Shown here piece by piece: positions 17,164 to 27,041 of a DNA stretch of 64,000 nucleotides (the first letter of the stretch is position 1; the number at the start of each line of letters is the position of its first letter). Source of the stretch: Frigoribacterium sp. CG_9.8. Its GTDB lineage: Bacteria; Actinomycetota; Actinomycetes; Actinomycetales; Microbacteriaceae. The stretch is taken from NCBI RefSeq assembly GCF_015751965.1, contig NZ_JADOVH010000003.1, forward strand, positions 1 through 64,000, read 5' to 3'. The position numbers were made by a program, and so were the translations under genes. Under the pieces are notes generated by a model. That model was given only the letters and a program-made list of their open reading frames with translations. It was not told the DNA's origin and did no database searches.

Positions 17164-17733
17164 TTGCTTCGCCGAGGCAAGCGCCTCGAGTGGTTTACAT
17201 TGGGCTGGAATGTGGTGGGCGTCGTCGTTCTAGCAGTGCTTGCGGTCACGTCGTCATCGGTCGCACTGGCCGGATTCGGATTGGACAGTTTTGTTGAAAT
17301 CGGTGCTTCGACGGTGGTTCTGTGGGAGCTGGCGGGAACTGGGGCGGCCCGCCAACGACGCGCTCTGAGGCTGATCGGTGTCGCGTTTGTCCTATTGGCG
17401 GCCTATCTGCTTGTGCAGTCCACTCTCGCCCTGGTCACCGGACACCAGGCTTCGCCCAGCGTTGGCGGTGTCGCCTGGACAGCCGTGACTGCGCTCGTCA
17501 TGTTCACCCTCGCCGCGCTGAAGGGACGCACCGGGCGGGCACTCGGGAATCTGGTGTTGGTTACAGGGGGCCGCGTTACCTTCATCGATGGCCTACTCGC
17601 GCTTTTCGTGCTGGTGGGCATCACTCTCGATCTCGTCTTAGGGTGGTGGTGGGCAGATCCGCTGGCTGGATTGGTAATCGTTTTCTATGCCGTCCGTGAA
17701 GCAATCCACATCTTCCGCACCGAACAGTCATAA
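17164..17733 (+). CDS. small cation-diffusion-facilitator-like membrane protein
   Basis: Membrane protein of about 189 residues from TTG 17164. It opens ELLRRGKRLEWFTLGWNVVGVVVL and has about five to six helices. The second helix carries GFGLDSFVEIGAST, and a late helix pair reads FIDGLLALFVLVGITLDL and WWWADPLAGLVIVFYAVREA; the paired Asp residues fit the metal site of CDF transporters. It lacks the usual C-terminal cytosolic domain. The start is uncertain: the frame stays open upstream through the tandem repeat, with another TTG near 17026. GGGAG eight bases before TTG 17164 and family N-termini favour the short form. The transported ion is unknown. Confidence 0.75.
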   Translation: MLRRGKRLEWFTLGWNVVGVVVLAVLAVTSSSVALAGFGLDSFVEIGASTVVLWELAGTGAARQRRALRLIGVAFVLLAAYLLVQSTLALVTGHQASPSVGGVAWTAVTALVMFTLAALKGRTGRALGNLVLVTGGRVTFIDGLLALFVLVGITLDLVLGWWWADPLAGLVIVFYAVREAIHIFRTEQS

Positions 17734-17763
17734 CCGAAGAGTCATTACCGGGGAGTCGCTGGA

Positions 17764-18183
17764 GTGTTGCACGTGTTGCAGGTTGCGCTCGGCGTGGTTG
17801 CGGGGCTGGTGCTTGTCTGGCTGGTGCTCGTTTGTGCACTGTGGATCGAGCAACGTAAGCACCGGGGTTCCACATCCCTGAAGGAGCTACTTCGGCTGGT
17901 TCCGGATGTTGCGCGTCTGCTGAGACGACTCGCCTCTGACCCTGCGGTGCCGGTCGGGGTGCGAATCTGGCTCGGAGTACTGCTGGTCTATCTCATCTCA
18001 CCGATCGATCTCATCCCGGACTTTATCCCCGTGCTTGGTTACGCCGATGACGCCCTCGTGGTGGTGATCGCTCTTCGGTTTGCGACGCGCCGGGCTGGCT
18101 CGTCTGCAATCGAGCGACACTGGCCGGGAACTGCGGTCGGCCTCGCGGCAGTCCTACGCCTGGCAGGGTTGCCCAGATCTTGA
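17764..18183 (+). CDS. DUF1232 (YkvA-like) membrane protein
   Basis: 139 residues. One N-terminal membrane helix (VLQVALGVVAGLVLVWLVLVCALWI), a basic linker, then the DUF1232 core with VGVRIWLGVLLVYLISPIDLIPDFIPVLGYADDALVVVIAL, which is the family signature (YxxSPIDLIPDFIPxxGxxDD). Function of the family is not established; it is thought to be membrane-associated. GTG 17764 lies 30 bases after the transporter stop, so the two are probably co-transcribed. Converges on the glycosyltransferase gene. Confidence 0.88.
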   Translation: MLHVLQVALGVVAGLVLVWLVLVCALWIEQRKHRGSTSLKELLRLVPDVARLLRRLASDPAVPVGVRIWLGVLLVYLISPIDLIPDFIPVLGYADDALVVVIALRFATRRAGSSAIERHWPGTAVGLAAVLRLAGLPRS

Positions 18184-18226
18184 CCGTGCAGTGGCCATCG
18201 AAAATTCAGTGGAAACTCTGTACCGC

Positions 18227-19435
18227 CTACCTGCGGTAGACCTCGACGATGCGGTCCGCATAGTTTGTCGGTGAGAACAACTCACGATCAATGAGAGCGC
18301 CTCGAGAGAGGGTCACGAGCAGCGAGGGATCTTCGACGAGCGCCACTATCGCGTCGGCCAGTCCCGCATCATCCGCCGTCTGAGACCGATAGCCCGAGTG
18401 AAGAAGTCCCTCGGTGAGCTTTGGGTCGCAGTACAGCACTCCACGTTCACGACTGACCGCCTCTGCGATGGTCATCGGCTGGTTGTCGAATCCGAGCGAA
18501 GTGAGAGCGATCGCGGCTGAGGCATCCATTAGAGCGAGCACGTCATCATGGGGAAGGGCTCCGTGAACTGTGATCTCGGGGTGGTCGGTGGCGAGCTTCT
18601 TCAGGGCAGCGAAGTCTGATCCCTCACCGACAAAGTCCACGCTGAAACCGTTGTTAGTGCGTGCAAGCGCGATGATGACCGCTCGCGCGAAGTGCAGGGG
18701 CCGCTTGACCGGTTCGCAGCGTGCTACCCAAAGGAAGTTTGGGCGCCGCGCTTGCTCGATCGTGAGAGTGTTCGATTCGACATCCATCGTGGATATCGGG
18801 TTGGGTATCACCGAGATGTTTCCCGCGACTCCGGCGGCGGCGAGATCCTCGGCCTGGTGTTTTGATGGCGATACCACCTGCTTGGAACGCCGTGCCATTG
18901 CGATCACCAAGTTGCGAAGCACATTGTCGGTGGGGCGAGGGGTGAACAGGATATTCGGAATTCTCGTGCCAATTACCCGCCCGAGTGCCCAGCGAATAAA
19001 CCAGGCAACGGAAGCCTGCGGCGTGCCCTCGCTTGCCCAGTACAGGCTGTGCACGGTGTGAATGAGCGGGATTCCGATACTGGCAGCCGCGCCAGTTGCC
19101 GTATGAGCCAGACCGAATTCGGTCTGAACGTGTACGATATCGACCCGCTCCGCCCGCAAGTATTCTTCGAGCACACCAACACTGCGGGCCGTGTTGGGCA
19201 TCACCGCAAGATCGAGCGCCGGTAACCGAAATAGTGGCCTCACCTGCAGGCCGTCAGCAGTTCGCTGGTACCGTGCTCCCCCAATACCGCGAGCGGGAGA
19301 GATAATCAGCACGGTATGGCCGGCCCGTTCGAGCGCGAGCTTTTGTTGCCGCATGGAGGTCTGGGCACCTCCGACGTAGTCGAAGTAGTAGTCGCTGACG
19401 ATCGCTATCTTCAGTGGGTTATCCGGCCCGGTCAT
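18227..19435 (-). CDS. GT4-family glycosyltransferase at end of fab operon
   Basis: 402-residue GT-B glycosyltransferase: KIAIVSDYYFDYVGGAQTSM at the start, DIVHVQTEFGLAHTATG, HTVHSLYWASEG, then the donor half with NFLWVARCEPVKRPLHFARA, DFVGEGSDFAALKKL and LTSLGFDNQPMTIAEAVS. In that last motif the first Glu of EX7E is Asp. The ATG overlaps the fabF stop (ATGA), so it is translationally coupled to fatty-acid synthesis genes. This suggests, without proving, a lipid acceptor such as a diacylglycerol or phosphatidylinositol. Sugar donor unknown. Confidence 0.87.
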   Translation of the reverse strand: MTGPDNPLKIAIVSDYYFDYVGGAQTSMRQQKLALERAGHTVLIISPARGIGGARYQRTADGLQVRPLFRLPALDLAVMPNTARSVGVLEEYLRAERVDIVHVQTEFGLAHTATGAAASIGIPLIHTVHSLYWASEGTPQASVAWFIRWALGRVIGTRIPNILFTPRPTDNVLRNLVIAMARRSKQVVSPSKHQAEDLAAAGVAGNISVIPNPISTMDVESNTLTIEQARRPNFLWVARCEPVKRPLHFARAVIIALARTNNGFSVDFVGEGSDFAALKKLATDHPEITVHGALPHDDVLALMDASAAIALTSLGFDNQPMTIAEAVSRERGVLYCDPKLTEGLLHSGYRSQTADDAGLADAIVALVEDPSLLVTLSRGALIDRELFSPTNYADRIVEVYRR

Positions 19436-20667
19436 ACGCTCCGGAAAGCCAGAACGGCGTTGTGGCCGCCGAAGCCGAAGGAGTTGCTGATGGCGAGCAG
19501 TGGTCCGTCGCCGAGTGGACGGGCTGTGGTGACGACGTCGAGTGGGATATCAGGATCCTGCTCGGTCAGGTTGATCGTCGGGGGAGCGACGCGATCACGG
19601 ATCGCCAGGATCGTGAAGATCGCCTCGAGTGCACCCGTGCCGCCGAGCAGGTGTCCGGTCGCACCTTTGGTGGCGGAGACCGGGATACTGTGGACGCGGT
19701 CTCCGAGCGCTGCTCTCAGCGCCGCATATTCGGCAATGTCGCCGATCGGCGTGCTTGTCGCGTGAGCGTTGATGTGACTGACCTCTTCAGGAACCGCGCC
19801 AGCCTGGGTGAGTGCGAGAGTGATCGCCCTGGATGCCCCACGACCCTCTGGATCGTTAGCCGTGATGTGGTAGGAGTCTGCGGTAATCCCACCGCCGGCA
19901 ACCTCCGCGTAGATGTGGGCACCACGAGCGAGCGCGTGCTCCTCTGTCTCCATGACGATGCTTCCGGCACCCTCTCCCATGACGAAGCCGTCGCGGTCGA
20001 TGTTGTAGGGGCGCGAAGCAGTCTCGGGGGAGTCATTGCGACGGGAGAGGGCTTGCATCGAGGAGAACGATGCGAGGGTGATCGGATGGATTGCGGACTC
20101 CGTGCCCCCCGCGATGATCACGTCGGCGAGGCCGAGCTGGAGGTTGGTATACGCGTTATAAATCGACTCTGTGCTCGATGCGCAGGCCGAAGCCACAGTG
20201 TGGGCGAAGGCTCGCGCGTGCAGCGCCATCGAGATCGCAGCGGATGCCGCATTCGGCATGAGCATCGGAACTGTCATCGGCAGCACCCTACGTGCACCCT
20301 TTTCGCGAAGGGTATCCCAGGCGTCGAGGAGGCTCCAGAGCCCGCCGATGCCGGTCGCGTAGTCCACACCGAAGCGCTCGGGGGCAACCTCCGGCTCACC
20401 GGCATCCGCCCACGCCTCGCGTGCCGAGATGAGGGCGAACTGCGAGGACGGATCAAGCCGCTTGGTCTCCTGGCGGGTCAACACATCTTCCGGTCGCACC
20501 TTGGCCTCGGCGGCGAAGGTAACAGGAAGCTCGTACTGTGCAACCCACTCGTGGGTCAGCGTATGCACTCCAGACTCACCGGCGAGGAGGGCAGCCCAAG
20601 ATTCGGGGGCGGTGCCGCCAAGCGGCGAACTCGCACCGATTCCGGTGACAACGATTTTCTTGGTCAT
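19432..20667 (-). CDS. fabF: beta-ketoacyl-ACP synthase II
   Basis: Elongating condensing enzyme of type II fatty-acid synthesis; joins malonyl-ACP to acyl-ACP in the cytoplasm. 411 residues. Nucleophile Cys162 in TVASACASSTESIYNAY; the two catalytic histidines are in NAHATSTPIGD and GHLLGGTGA after KGATGH. The ending NSFGFGGHNAVLAF is typical. Last of the core fab genes, 127 bases after acpP, and overlapping the downstream glycosyltransferase by four bases. That gap is GC-rich but no clear promoter or terminator was seen. Confidence 0.97.
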   Translation of the reverse strand: MTKKIVVTGIGASSPLGGTAPESWAALLAGESGVHTLTHEWVAQYELPVTFAAEAKVRPEDVLTRQETKRLDPSSQFALISAREAWADAGEPEVAPERFGVDYATGIGGLWSLLDAWDTLREKGARRVLPMTVPMLMPNAASAAISMALHARAFAHTVASACASSTESIYNAYTNLQLGLADVIIAGGTESAIHPITLASFSSMQALSRRNDSPETASRPYNIDRDGFVMGEGAGSIVMETEEHALARGAHIYAEVAGGGITADSYHITANDPEGRGASRAITLALTQAGAVPEEVSHINAHATSTPIGDIAEYAALRAALGDRVHSIPVSATKGATGHLLGGTGALEAIFTILAIRDRVAPPTINLTEQDPDIPLDVVTTARPLGDGPLLAISNSFGFGGHNAVLAFRSV

Positions 20668-20794
20668 GGCGGCAACTCTCTGGTGAATAGACGCGGATGG
20701 CGTGGCCCAACGGGCACGGCCAGTCCTGAACGGGTCTGGCCTGGCCGGCCGCGTTGATGAGCCCAGCGGGCCCGTGTTCTTGAACCCGGTGGTA

Positions 20795-21043
20795 CTAGGC
20801 CTGGGCGGCGACGATGAAGCTCACGGCGTCACCGACGGACTTGAGGTTCTTTACCTCTTCGTCCGGGATCTTCACGTCGAACTTCTCTTCGGCATTGACG
20901 ACGATGGTCATCATTGAGATCGAGTCGATGTCGAGGTCGTCGGTGAACGACTTGCCCAGTTCCACCGAATCGGTGGCGATACCGGTTTCGTCATTGATGA
21001 GCTCGGCGAGACCTGCCAGTACTTCTTCGGTGGACAATGCCAT
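20795..21043 (-). CDS. acpP: acyl carrier protein
   Basis: 82-residue acidic helical protein that carries growing acyl chains on a phosphopantetheine arm attached to Ser41 in DDLDIDSISMMTIV. The helix II recognition sequence after it (VVNAEEKFDVKIPDEE) is normal. Strong AAGGAG ribosome site eight bases before the ATG. Lies between fabH (41-base gap) and fabF in the usual actinobacterial fabD-fabH-acpP-fabF order. Confidence 0.97.
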   Translation of the reverse strand: MALSTEEVLAGLAELINDETGIATDSVELGKSFTDDLDIDSISMMTIVVNAEEKFDVKIPDEEVKNLKSVGDAVSFIVAAQA

Positions 21044-21084
21044 TGTGTTATCTCCTTGGGGGTGTCGTTTGACCGTTGATTATC

Positions 21085-22089
21085 TTACGGGAGCACAACG
21101 ACCTGAGCTCCGAAGACCAGCCCGGCGCCGAATCCGATCTGCAGGGCGAGACCGCCGCTGAGTTCCGGATGTTCGGCGAGCAGCCGGTGAGTTGCGAGGG
21201 GTATCGATGCAGCTGAGGTGTTGCCGGTCGTGGCGACATCACGCGCGATCATCACGGACTCTGGCAGCTTGAGCTGCTTGGCGAATTCATCGATGATGCG
21301 CATATTGGCCTGGTGGGGGATGAACGCGGCGAGGTCCGCCGCAGTGATCCCCGCGGCATCCAGTGCCTGCTTGGCGACTTTGGCCATGTCCCAGACAGCC
21401 CACCGGAAGACGGTTTGGCCCTCCTGACGCAGTGTCGGCCACTCGGTGTTTCCGTCGCGGAAGTTGGTGAGCGTTGAGTTCATGCCGACGGCATCCGCCT
21501 TAGAGCCGTCCGATCCCCAGACCGCTGGAGCGATACCGGGGGTGTCGCTCGGTCCGATGACCACGGCCCCTGCCCCGTCGCCGAGCAGGAATGAAATGGA
21601 GCGATCGGTGGGGTCGACAACGTCAGAAAGCTTTTCGGCGCCGATCACCAGCGCGTAGTGTGCGGCACCGGAGCGGATGAGCGCATCGGCCTGGGTAACC
21701 GCATAACTGAATCCGGCGCAGGCGGCATTGGTGTCGTAGGCCGCTGCCGGGTTGGATCCGACTCGATCCGCCACTACTGCGGCCATCGATGGACTCTGTT
21801 GCACGTTACTGATGGTTGCGATGATCACCAGATCGATCAGATCGGCGGTGACACCGGATTTTTCGATGGCTTCGCGGGCAGCATCCGTGGCGAGGTCCAC
21901 TGCGAGGATTCCGGCTGAGGCACGCGTGCGGGTGATGATTCCCGTGCGCTGCTGAATCCACTCGTCACTGGAATCGATCGGGCCGATCAGTTCGTCGTTG
22001 GGCACAATCAAGTCGCCGCGCGCCGCCCCGTAGCTATAGATGCGGGTGAATTGCGCACCGTGGGTTTGGTTCAGGATGGGGTGGCTCAT
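21085..22089 (-). CDS. fabH: beta-ketoacyl-ACP synthase III
   Basis: Initiates fatty-acid synthesis by condensing an acyl-CoA primer with malonyl-ACP. In this lineage branched primers are likely, which is a family inference. 334 residues. Catalytic triad visible: Cys124 in DTNAACAGFSYAV, His in FIPHQANMRIID and Asn in TTGNTSAASIPLA. The C-terminal LALQIGFGAGLVFGAQVV is typical. Its ATG overlaps the fabD stop by four bases. Confidence 0.97.
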   Translation of the reverse strand: MSHPILNQTHGAQFTRIYSYGAARGDLIVPNDELIGPIDSSDEWIQQRTGIITRTRASAGILAVDLATDAAREAIEKSGVTADLIDLVIIATISNVQQSPSMAAVVADRVGSNPAAAYDTNAACAGFSYAVTQADALIRSGAAHYALVIGAEKLSDVVDPTDRSISFLLGDGAGAVVIGPSDTPGIAPAVWGSDGSKADAVGMNSTLTNFRDGNTEWPTLRQEGQTVFRWAVWDMAKVAKQALDAAGITAADLAAFIPHQANMRIIDEFAKQLKLPESVMIARDVATTGNTSAASIPLATHRLLAEHPELSGGLALQIGFGAGLVFGAQVVVLP

Positions 22090-23003
22090 GATTTCCCGTC
22101 AATCAGGTCGAATGCCGCAGCGAGATCGTCGGGCGTCTTGACGGCCACCGCAGGCACTCCCTTGAGGCCGCGCTTCGCCAGGCCCACCAGGGCGCCTGCC
22201 GGTGCGATCTCTATCAGACCGGTTACTCCAGCTGATGCGAACGCGTCCATTGTCTTATCCCACCGTACAGGGGACGAAACCTGCCCGACGAGGAGGTCTA
22301 TGAATGTGGCCCCATTCGATACGACAGTACCGTCTCGGTTACTCCAGATTGTCAGTGCCGGATCGCAGGTGCGGATGCCCGAAGCAACGTTAGCCAGATG
22401 AGCGACGGCCGGCGACATATACCGGGTGTGGAATGCTCCCGCGACCTGGAGCGGGATGACCCGTGCCCCGGCCGGCGGAGTGTCCTTGAGTGCCATCAGC
22501 CCGTCGAGGGCGCCGGCAACCACGATTTGCCCGCCGCCGTTGAAGTTCGCTGGCTCGAGTCCAAGCTCGGTGAGTTGTGCCAGCAGCTCCTCTTCCGCAC
22601 CTCCGATGACCGCGCTCATCCCGGTCGGTGTCAGGGCTGCGGCGTGTGCCATGGCCGATCCTCGTTCGCGTACCAGGGTCATCGCATCCGTCTCACTGAG
22701 GATTCCAGCGGCTGTAGCAGCAGTGATCTCGCCAACCGAATGTCCGGCAACGCCGCCAATCTGCCCACGGCGCCCCTCGAGTAGGGCTGCGAGAGTGAGG
22801 ATTCCCGCAGCGACGATAAGGGGCTGGGCGACGGCCGTGTTGCGAATCGTTTCGGCGTCAGAGGTTGTGCCATGCAGTGCGAGATCGATGCCCGCGGCCT
22901 CTGACAGCACGGACAGGTGGTCCGCGAAGCGGGGTTCAGAAAGCCAAGGGGAGAGGAAGCCCGGGGTTTGAGAACCCTGCCCGGGACACACAACGACAAT
23001 CAC
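22086..23003 (-). CDS. fabD: malonyl-CoA:ACP transacylase
   Basis: Loads malonate onto ACP. 305 residues from GTG 23003: it opens VIVVVCPGQGSQTPGFLSPW, with the nucleophile Ser89 in GVAGHSVGEITAA, the Arg in LVRERGSAMAHAA and the His in AGAFHTRYMSPA. The conserved GQGSQ motif comes right after the start, which is why GTG 23003 is preferred over longer in-frame starts; a ribosome site is not obvious. Overlaps fabH by four bases and lies 93 bases after the FasR-like regulator gene. Confidence 0.95.
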   Translation of the reverse strand: MIVVVCPGQGSQTPGFLSPWLSEPRFADHLSVLSEAAGIDLALHGTTSDAETIRNTAVAQPLIVAAGILTLAALLEGRRGQIGGVAGHSVGEITAATAAGILSETDAMTLVRERGSAMAHAAALTPTGMSAVIGGAEEELLAQLTELGLEPANFNGGGQIVVAGALDGLMALKDTPPAGARVIPLQVAGAFHTRYMSPAVAHLANVASGIRTCDPALTIWSNRDGTVVSNGATFIDLLVGQVSSPVRWDKTMDAFASAGVTGLIEIAPAGALVGLAKRGLKGVPAVAVKTPDDLAAAFDLIDGKS

Positions 23004-23096
23004 CAGCCCAGTCTGCCGTGAGCACAGTGGCCACCGCTTGTAGTGATCCACCAAGAATTACGTCGCTTCTTAGTGAGTTCCACTGGACCGCACCCC

Positions 23097-24296
23097 TCAA
23101 CGACGGCGCCCCGGACTGTCTGGCTCGGCTATTGACCCGATGATGAGAGCTGCCTGCAGAATAAGAGACTCGCGGGCGCCCGTGGCATCCCATCCGATCA
23201 CCTCGGAAACGCGCTTGAGTCGGTACCGTACGGTGTTCGGGTGCACGAACAGTTCGCGGGCGGTGGCTTCGAGTGAGCGACCATTGTCGAGATAGCACCA
23301 CAGCGTTGTGAGAAGTTCCGTGGAGTGTGCCTGCAGCGGTTTGTAAATGCGGTTGATGAGTGTCGCCCGCGCAAGGGCGTCACCCGCAAGCGCCCGCTCG
23401 GGGAGGAGGTCATCAGCGAGGGTCGGTCGCGGGGCGTTTCGCCAGGAGCGGGCTACCGCAAAACCGGCGAGTGCGGCTTTGGCGCTGCGGGATGCCTCAA
23501 CCAGGGAGGGCACCTGGTGACCGAGAACGAGGTGTCCGTCACCGAATCCCGGCTCGAGCGCCGACGCAATCTCGAGGAACGGCATGAGCCTGGTATTGGT
23601 GGGTTCACCCTCCTGGGGAGTGGGATGCGCGCGCCCGATTACCAGGACGAGCCGGTTGCCCTGAACTCCGATCAGAACATCGGCGTCGAGGTGCCGAGCG
23701 GTACGTCGCAACATGTCGACATCGAGCATCTTCGGTGCCGTGCCGACGAGAACGGATACCTCGCCGTGCCCGTGCCACCCAAGCGCCGCGATACGCGATG
23801 GCAGCTCGTCATCGTATTCACCGCTGAGAATCGAGTCGACGACGAGAGCTTCGAGTCGGGCATCCCACAGTCCACGGGCCTCGGCCGCGCGGGCGTAGAC
23901 ATCTGCTGCGGCAAAAGCGATCTCCCGTGAGTAGAGCAGTATCGCCTCGCGCACCGTCTCATCGGAGCCCTTGACGCGGTCTTCGACCACTTCCACCGTC
24001 ACCCGGATGAGTTGAAGGGTCTGCGTGAGGCTCACGGAGCGCAGCAGTTCGCGGGGAGCCGCGCCGAAAACATCCGCCGCAATCCAGGGTGTCGAGGTGG
24101 GGTCATCGAACCAGTGGATGAAAGAGGTGATGCCGGCCTGCGCGACCAATCCGACCGCCGACCGCCGGCCCGGCGGCATTTCGCCGTACCAGGAGAGCGT
24201 GTCGTCGAGCCGTTTGAGGGTCGCGGTGGCGAGCTCACCCGAGATCGCCCGAAGCCAGGCGAGCGTCTGTTCCTTGGTCTTGACCGCGGGTGCCAT
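23097..24296 (-). CDS. PucR-type transcriptional regulator, probable FasR
   Basis: 399 residues. The C-terminal PucR helix-turn-helix reads LLTTLWCYLDNGRSLEATARELFVHPNTVRYRLKRVSEVIGWD-like in segments (RSLEATARELFVHPNTVRYR). The middle part is a CdaR/GGDEF-like regulatory region. In Streptomyces coelicolor the PucR-type protein FasR, encoded next to fabDHPF, activates that operon. The same position here, immediately upstream of fabD on the same strand, makes FasR the likely identity. It begins 18 bases after the aceE stop, so it is probably read from the aceE transcript. Confidence 0.85.
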   Translation of the reverse strand: MAPAVKTKEQTLAWLRAISGELATATLKRLDDTLSWYGEMPPGRRSAVGLVAQAGITSFIHWFDDPTSTPWIAADVFGAAPRELLRSVSLTQTLQLIRVTVEVVEDRVKGSDETVREAILLYSREIAFAAADVYARAAEARGLWDARLEALVVDSILSGEYDDELPSRIAALGWHGHGEVSVLVGTAPKMLDVDMLRRTARHLDADVLIGVQGNRLVLVIGRAHPTPQEGEPTNTRLMPFLEIASALEPGFGDGHLVLGHQVPSLVEASRSAKAALAGFAVARSWRNAPRPTLADDLLPERALAGDALARATLINRIYKPLQAHSTELLTTLWCYLDNGRSLEATARELFVHPNTVRYRLKRVSEVIGWDATGARESLILQAALIIGSIAEPDSPGRRR

Positions 24297-24314
24297 GTCG
24301 TCGCCAGCGCTGTG

Positions 24315-27041
24315 CTAGCTCTCGCCGCCCGCCGTGCCCGTCGTTCCGGCCGTCACATCATGAAGGCGATACCGCTCGATCGCCTGCTGCGGGATGCCAG
24401 GGTGAATTTTCCCCTGGGCCACCAGCAATTCGAGTGTGCGCACCACGAGCGATGGGCCATCGATCTTGAAGAAACGGCGGGCCGCGGCACGCGTGTCAGA
24501 GAAGCCGAAGTCGTCGGCCCCGAGGGTTGCAAAGTCTCCCGGAATATAGGCGCGAATCTGGTCGGGCACCGCATGCATGAAGTCGGTGACCGCAACGAAT
24601 GGACCCTCGGCACCGGCGAGCTTCTGCGTGACATACGGCACGCGCTTTTCGGCGTTGGGGTTGAGGAAGTTCTGTTCCACGGCAGCGAGACCGTCACGGC
24701 GCAGTTCGGTCCAGGAGGTCACGGACCAGACATCCGCTGACACTCCCCAGTCCTCGGCGAGTAGCTGTTGAGCCTCGAGAGCCCATGGCACTGCGACACC
24801 GGAGGCGAGCAACTGTGCCTTCGGTCCCTGCACCGCGCTGCTGTTCAACCGGTAAATGCCCTGAAGCAGCCCCTCAATGTCGAGGTCTTCCGGCTCTGCC
24901 GGCTGCACCATCGGCTCGTTGTACACCGTGAGGTAATACATGACGTTCGGGTTCGGGTGCGAGCCGCCGTACATGCGATCGAGCCCATCCTTGACGATGT
25001 GTCCGAGCTCGTAGCCGTACGCGGCGTCATAGGAGATGACGGCCTGGTTGGTGGAGGCGAGGAGGATCGAGTGACCGTCGGCGTGCTGCAGTCCCTCACC
25101 CGTGAGCGTGGTGCGTCCCGCAGTGGCACCGACGATGAAGCCGCGTGCCATCTGGTCGCCGGCGGCCCACATCGCATCGCCCGTGCGTTGGAATCCGAAC
25201 ATCGAGTAAAAGACGTAGACCGGGATCAGCGGCTCACCGTGTGTCGCGTAAGACGTACCAGCCGCAGTGAATGCTGCGAAGCCGCCCGCTTCGTTGATGC
25301 CAACGTGCAGAATCTGACCCTGCGGGCTTTCCTTGTAAGCCAACAGCTGTTCGCGGTCGACCGAGGTGTACTGCTGCCCGCTCGGGTTGTAGATCTTCGC
25401 GGTGGGGAAGTAGGCGTCCATGCCGAAGGTACGGGCCTCATCCGGGATGATCGGAACAATCCGGTGACCGAAGTCCTTGGATCTGAGAAGGTCCTTGAGC
25501 AGGCGGGCGAAGGCCATTGTGGTGGCGATCTCCTGCTTGCCGGAACCCTTCTTTGCTACCGCATAGGCAGACTCGTCCGGCAGGCTGATGGGCACGTGTC
25601 GGGTGCGCCTCTCGGGCAGGTAGCCACCGAGGGCGGCACGACGCTCTCGGATGTACTGGATCGCCTCGTCATCCTCACCCGGGTGGTAGTAGGGGGGAAG
25701 GTACGGATTTTCCTCGAGCACGGCATCCGTGATCGGGATGCGCATCGCATCCCGAAACTGCTTCAGGTTGTCGAGCGTGAGTTTCTTCATCTGGTGGGTC
25801 GCGTTGCGTCCCTCGAATGACGGGCCGAGGCCGTACCCCTTCACCGTCTTGGTGAGGATCACCGTGGGCTGGCCCTTGTGCTCGGATGCCGCCTTGAAGG
25901 CCGCGTACACCTTGCGATAGTCATGACCACCGCGCTTGAGCCCCCAGACCTGGTCGTCTGTGTAGTCTTTGACCATCTCGAGTGTGCGAGGGTCACGTCC
26001 GAAGAAGTTCTCGCGCACATAGGCGCCACTCTCGGCCTTGTAGGTCTGGTAATCGCCGTCGGGGGTTCGATTCATGAGGTCGCGAAGCGCACCCTCCGAA
26101 TCGCGTGCGAGCAGGTCATCCCACTCGCGTCCCCAGATCACCTTGATGACGTTCCAGCCGGCACCGCGGAAGAAGCTTTCCAGCTCCTGGATTATCTTTC
26201 CGTTGCCGCGCACGGGTCCGTCAAGGCGCTGCAGGTTGCAGTTGATCACGAAATTCAGATTGTCGAGACCGTCGTTCGCCGCAAGCTGGAGTGCTCCGCG
26301 GCTCTCCACTTCATCCATTTCACCGTCGCCGAGGAAAGCCCAGACCTGGCTGTCTGAGGCATCTGTGATGCCGCGGTTGGTGAGGTACTTGTTCGACTGG
26401 GCCTGGTAGACCGCGTTGATCGGCCCGAGTCCCATCGATACGGTGGGGAACTGCCAGAAGTCCGGCATGAGACGGGGATGAGGATAGGACGACAGCCCGC
26501 CACCGCGGTGGGACTTCTCCTGTCGGAATCCGTCCAGCTGGTCGGTCGAGAGCCGGCCCTCCAGGAAGGCGCGGGCGTACATACCGGGGGAGGCGTGACC
26601 CTGGTAGAAGATCTGGTCGCCGCCACCCACGTGATCGTGGCCGCGGAAGAAATGGTTGTTGCCGACCTCGTAGAGGGTGGCAGATCCGGCATAGGTGGAG
26701 ATGTGCCCACCGACAGAGATGCCGGGTCGTTGAGCGCGGTGCACCATGATGGCGGCGTTCCAACGCAACCATGCGCGGTACCTGCGCTCGAGATCTTCAT
26801 CGCCCGGGAATTCGGGCTCGTTCTCCGGGGCGATCGTATTGAGGTAGTCGGTGGTCGGAACCATCGGCACCCCGAGATGAAGTTCTTTCGACCGCTTGAG
26901 CAAGCTGAGCATTATCTCTCGCCCGCGTTCGTGGCCTTGCGCTGCTACCAGCGCATCAAGGGATTCCTGCCATTCGGCGGTTTCCTCAGGGTCCTGGTCG
27001 GTGTGATTCACCGAGTAGGGGTCCTGGTCGTTTACTGACAA
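24315..27041 (-). CDS. aceE: pyruvate dehydrogenase E1 component, homodimeric
   Basis: Decarboxylates pyruvate with thiamine diphosphate and passes the acetyl group to the lipoyl E2. 908 residues, standard for AceE. Seen: [51 protein letters not shown], the ThDP motif from GDGEMDE to [14 protein letters not shown], and [19 protein letters not shown]. Start TTG 27041 ([12 protein letters not shown]) has GAGGT seven bases upstream and matches family N-termini; the frame is open farther upstream. Followed by the FasR-like gene and the fab cluster. Its E2 and E3 partners are at 58.9-61.9 kb. Confidence 0.96.
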   Translation of the reverse strand: MSVNDQDPYSVNHTDQDPEETAEWQESLDALVAAQGHERGREIMLSLLKRSKELHLGVPMVPTTDYLNTIAPENEPEFPGDEDLERRYRAWLRWNAAIMVHRAQRPGISVGGHISTYAGSATLYEVGNNHFFRGHDHVGGGDQIFYQGHASPGMYARAFLEGRLSTDQLDGFRQEKSHRGGGLSSYPHPRLMPDFWQFPTVSMGLGPINAVYQAQSNKYLTNRGITDASDSQVWAFLGDGEMDEVESRGALQLAANDGLDNLNFVINCNLQRLDGPVRGNGKIIQELESFFRGAGWNVIKVIWGREWDDLLARDSEGALRDLMNRTPDGDYQTYKAESGAYVRENFFGRDPRTLEMVKDYTDDQVWGLKRGGHDYRKVYAAFKAASEHKGQPTVILTKTVKGYGLGPSFEGRNATHQMKKLTLDNLKQFRDAMRIPITDAVLEENPYLPPYYHPGEDDEAIQYIRERRAALGGYLPERRTRHVPISLPDESAYAVAKKGSGKQEIATTMAFARLLKDLLRSKDFGHRIVPIIPDEARTFGMDAYFPTAKIYNPSGQQYTSVDREQLLAYKESPQGQILHVGINEAGGFAAFTAAGTSYATHGEPLIPVYVFYSMFGFQRTGDAMWAAGDQMARGFIVGATAGRTTLTGEGLQHADGHSILLASTNQAVISYDAAYGYELGHIVKDGLDRMYGGSHPNPNVMYYLTVYNEPMVQPAEPEDLDIEGLLQGIYRLNSSAVQGPKAQLLASGVAVPWALEAQQLLAEDWGVSADVWSVTSWTELRRDGLAAVEQNFLNPNAEKRVPYVTQKLAGAEGPFVAVTDFMHAVPDQIRAYIPGDFATLGADDFGFSDTRAAARRFFKIDGPSLVVRTLELLVAQGKIHPGIPQQAIERYRLHDVTAGTTGTAGGES

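Noticed and set aside
17012-17233. Plus-strand frame with GGLKA repeats
   Set aside because: Product of the 15-bp G-rich array in a second frame; it runs out of frame with the transporter.
19414-20757. 447-codon plus-strand frame over fabF
   Set aside because: Antisense of fabF with no recognisable protein features.
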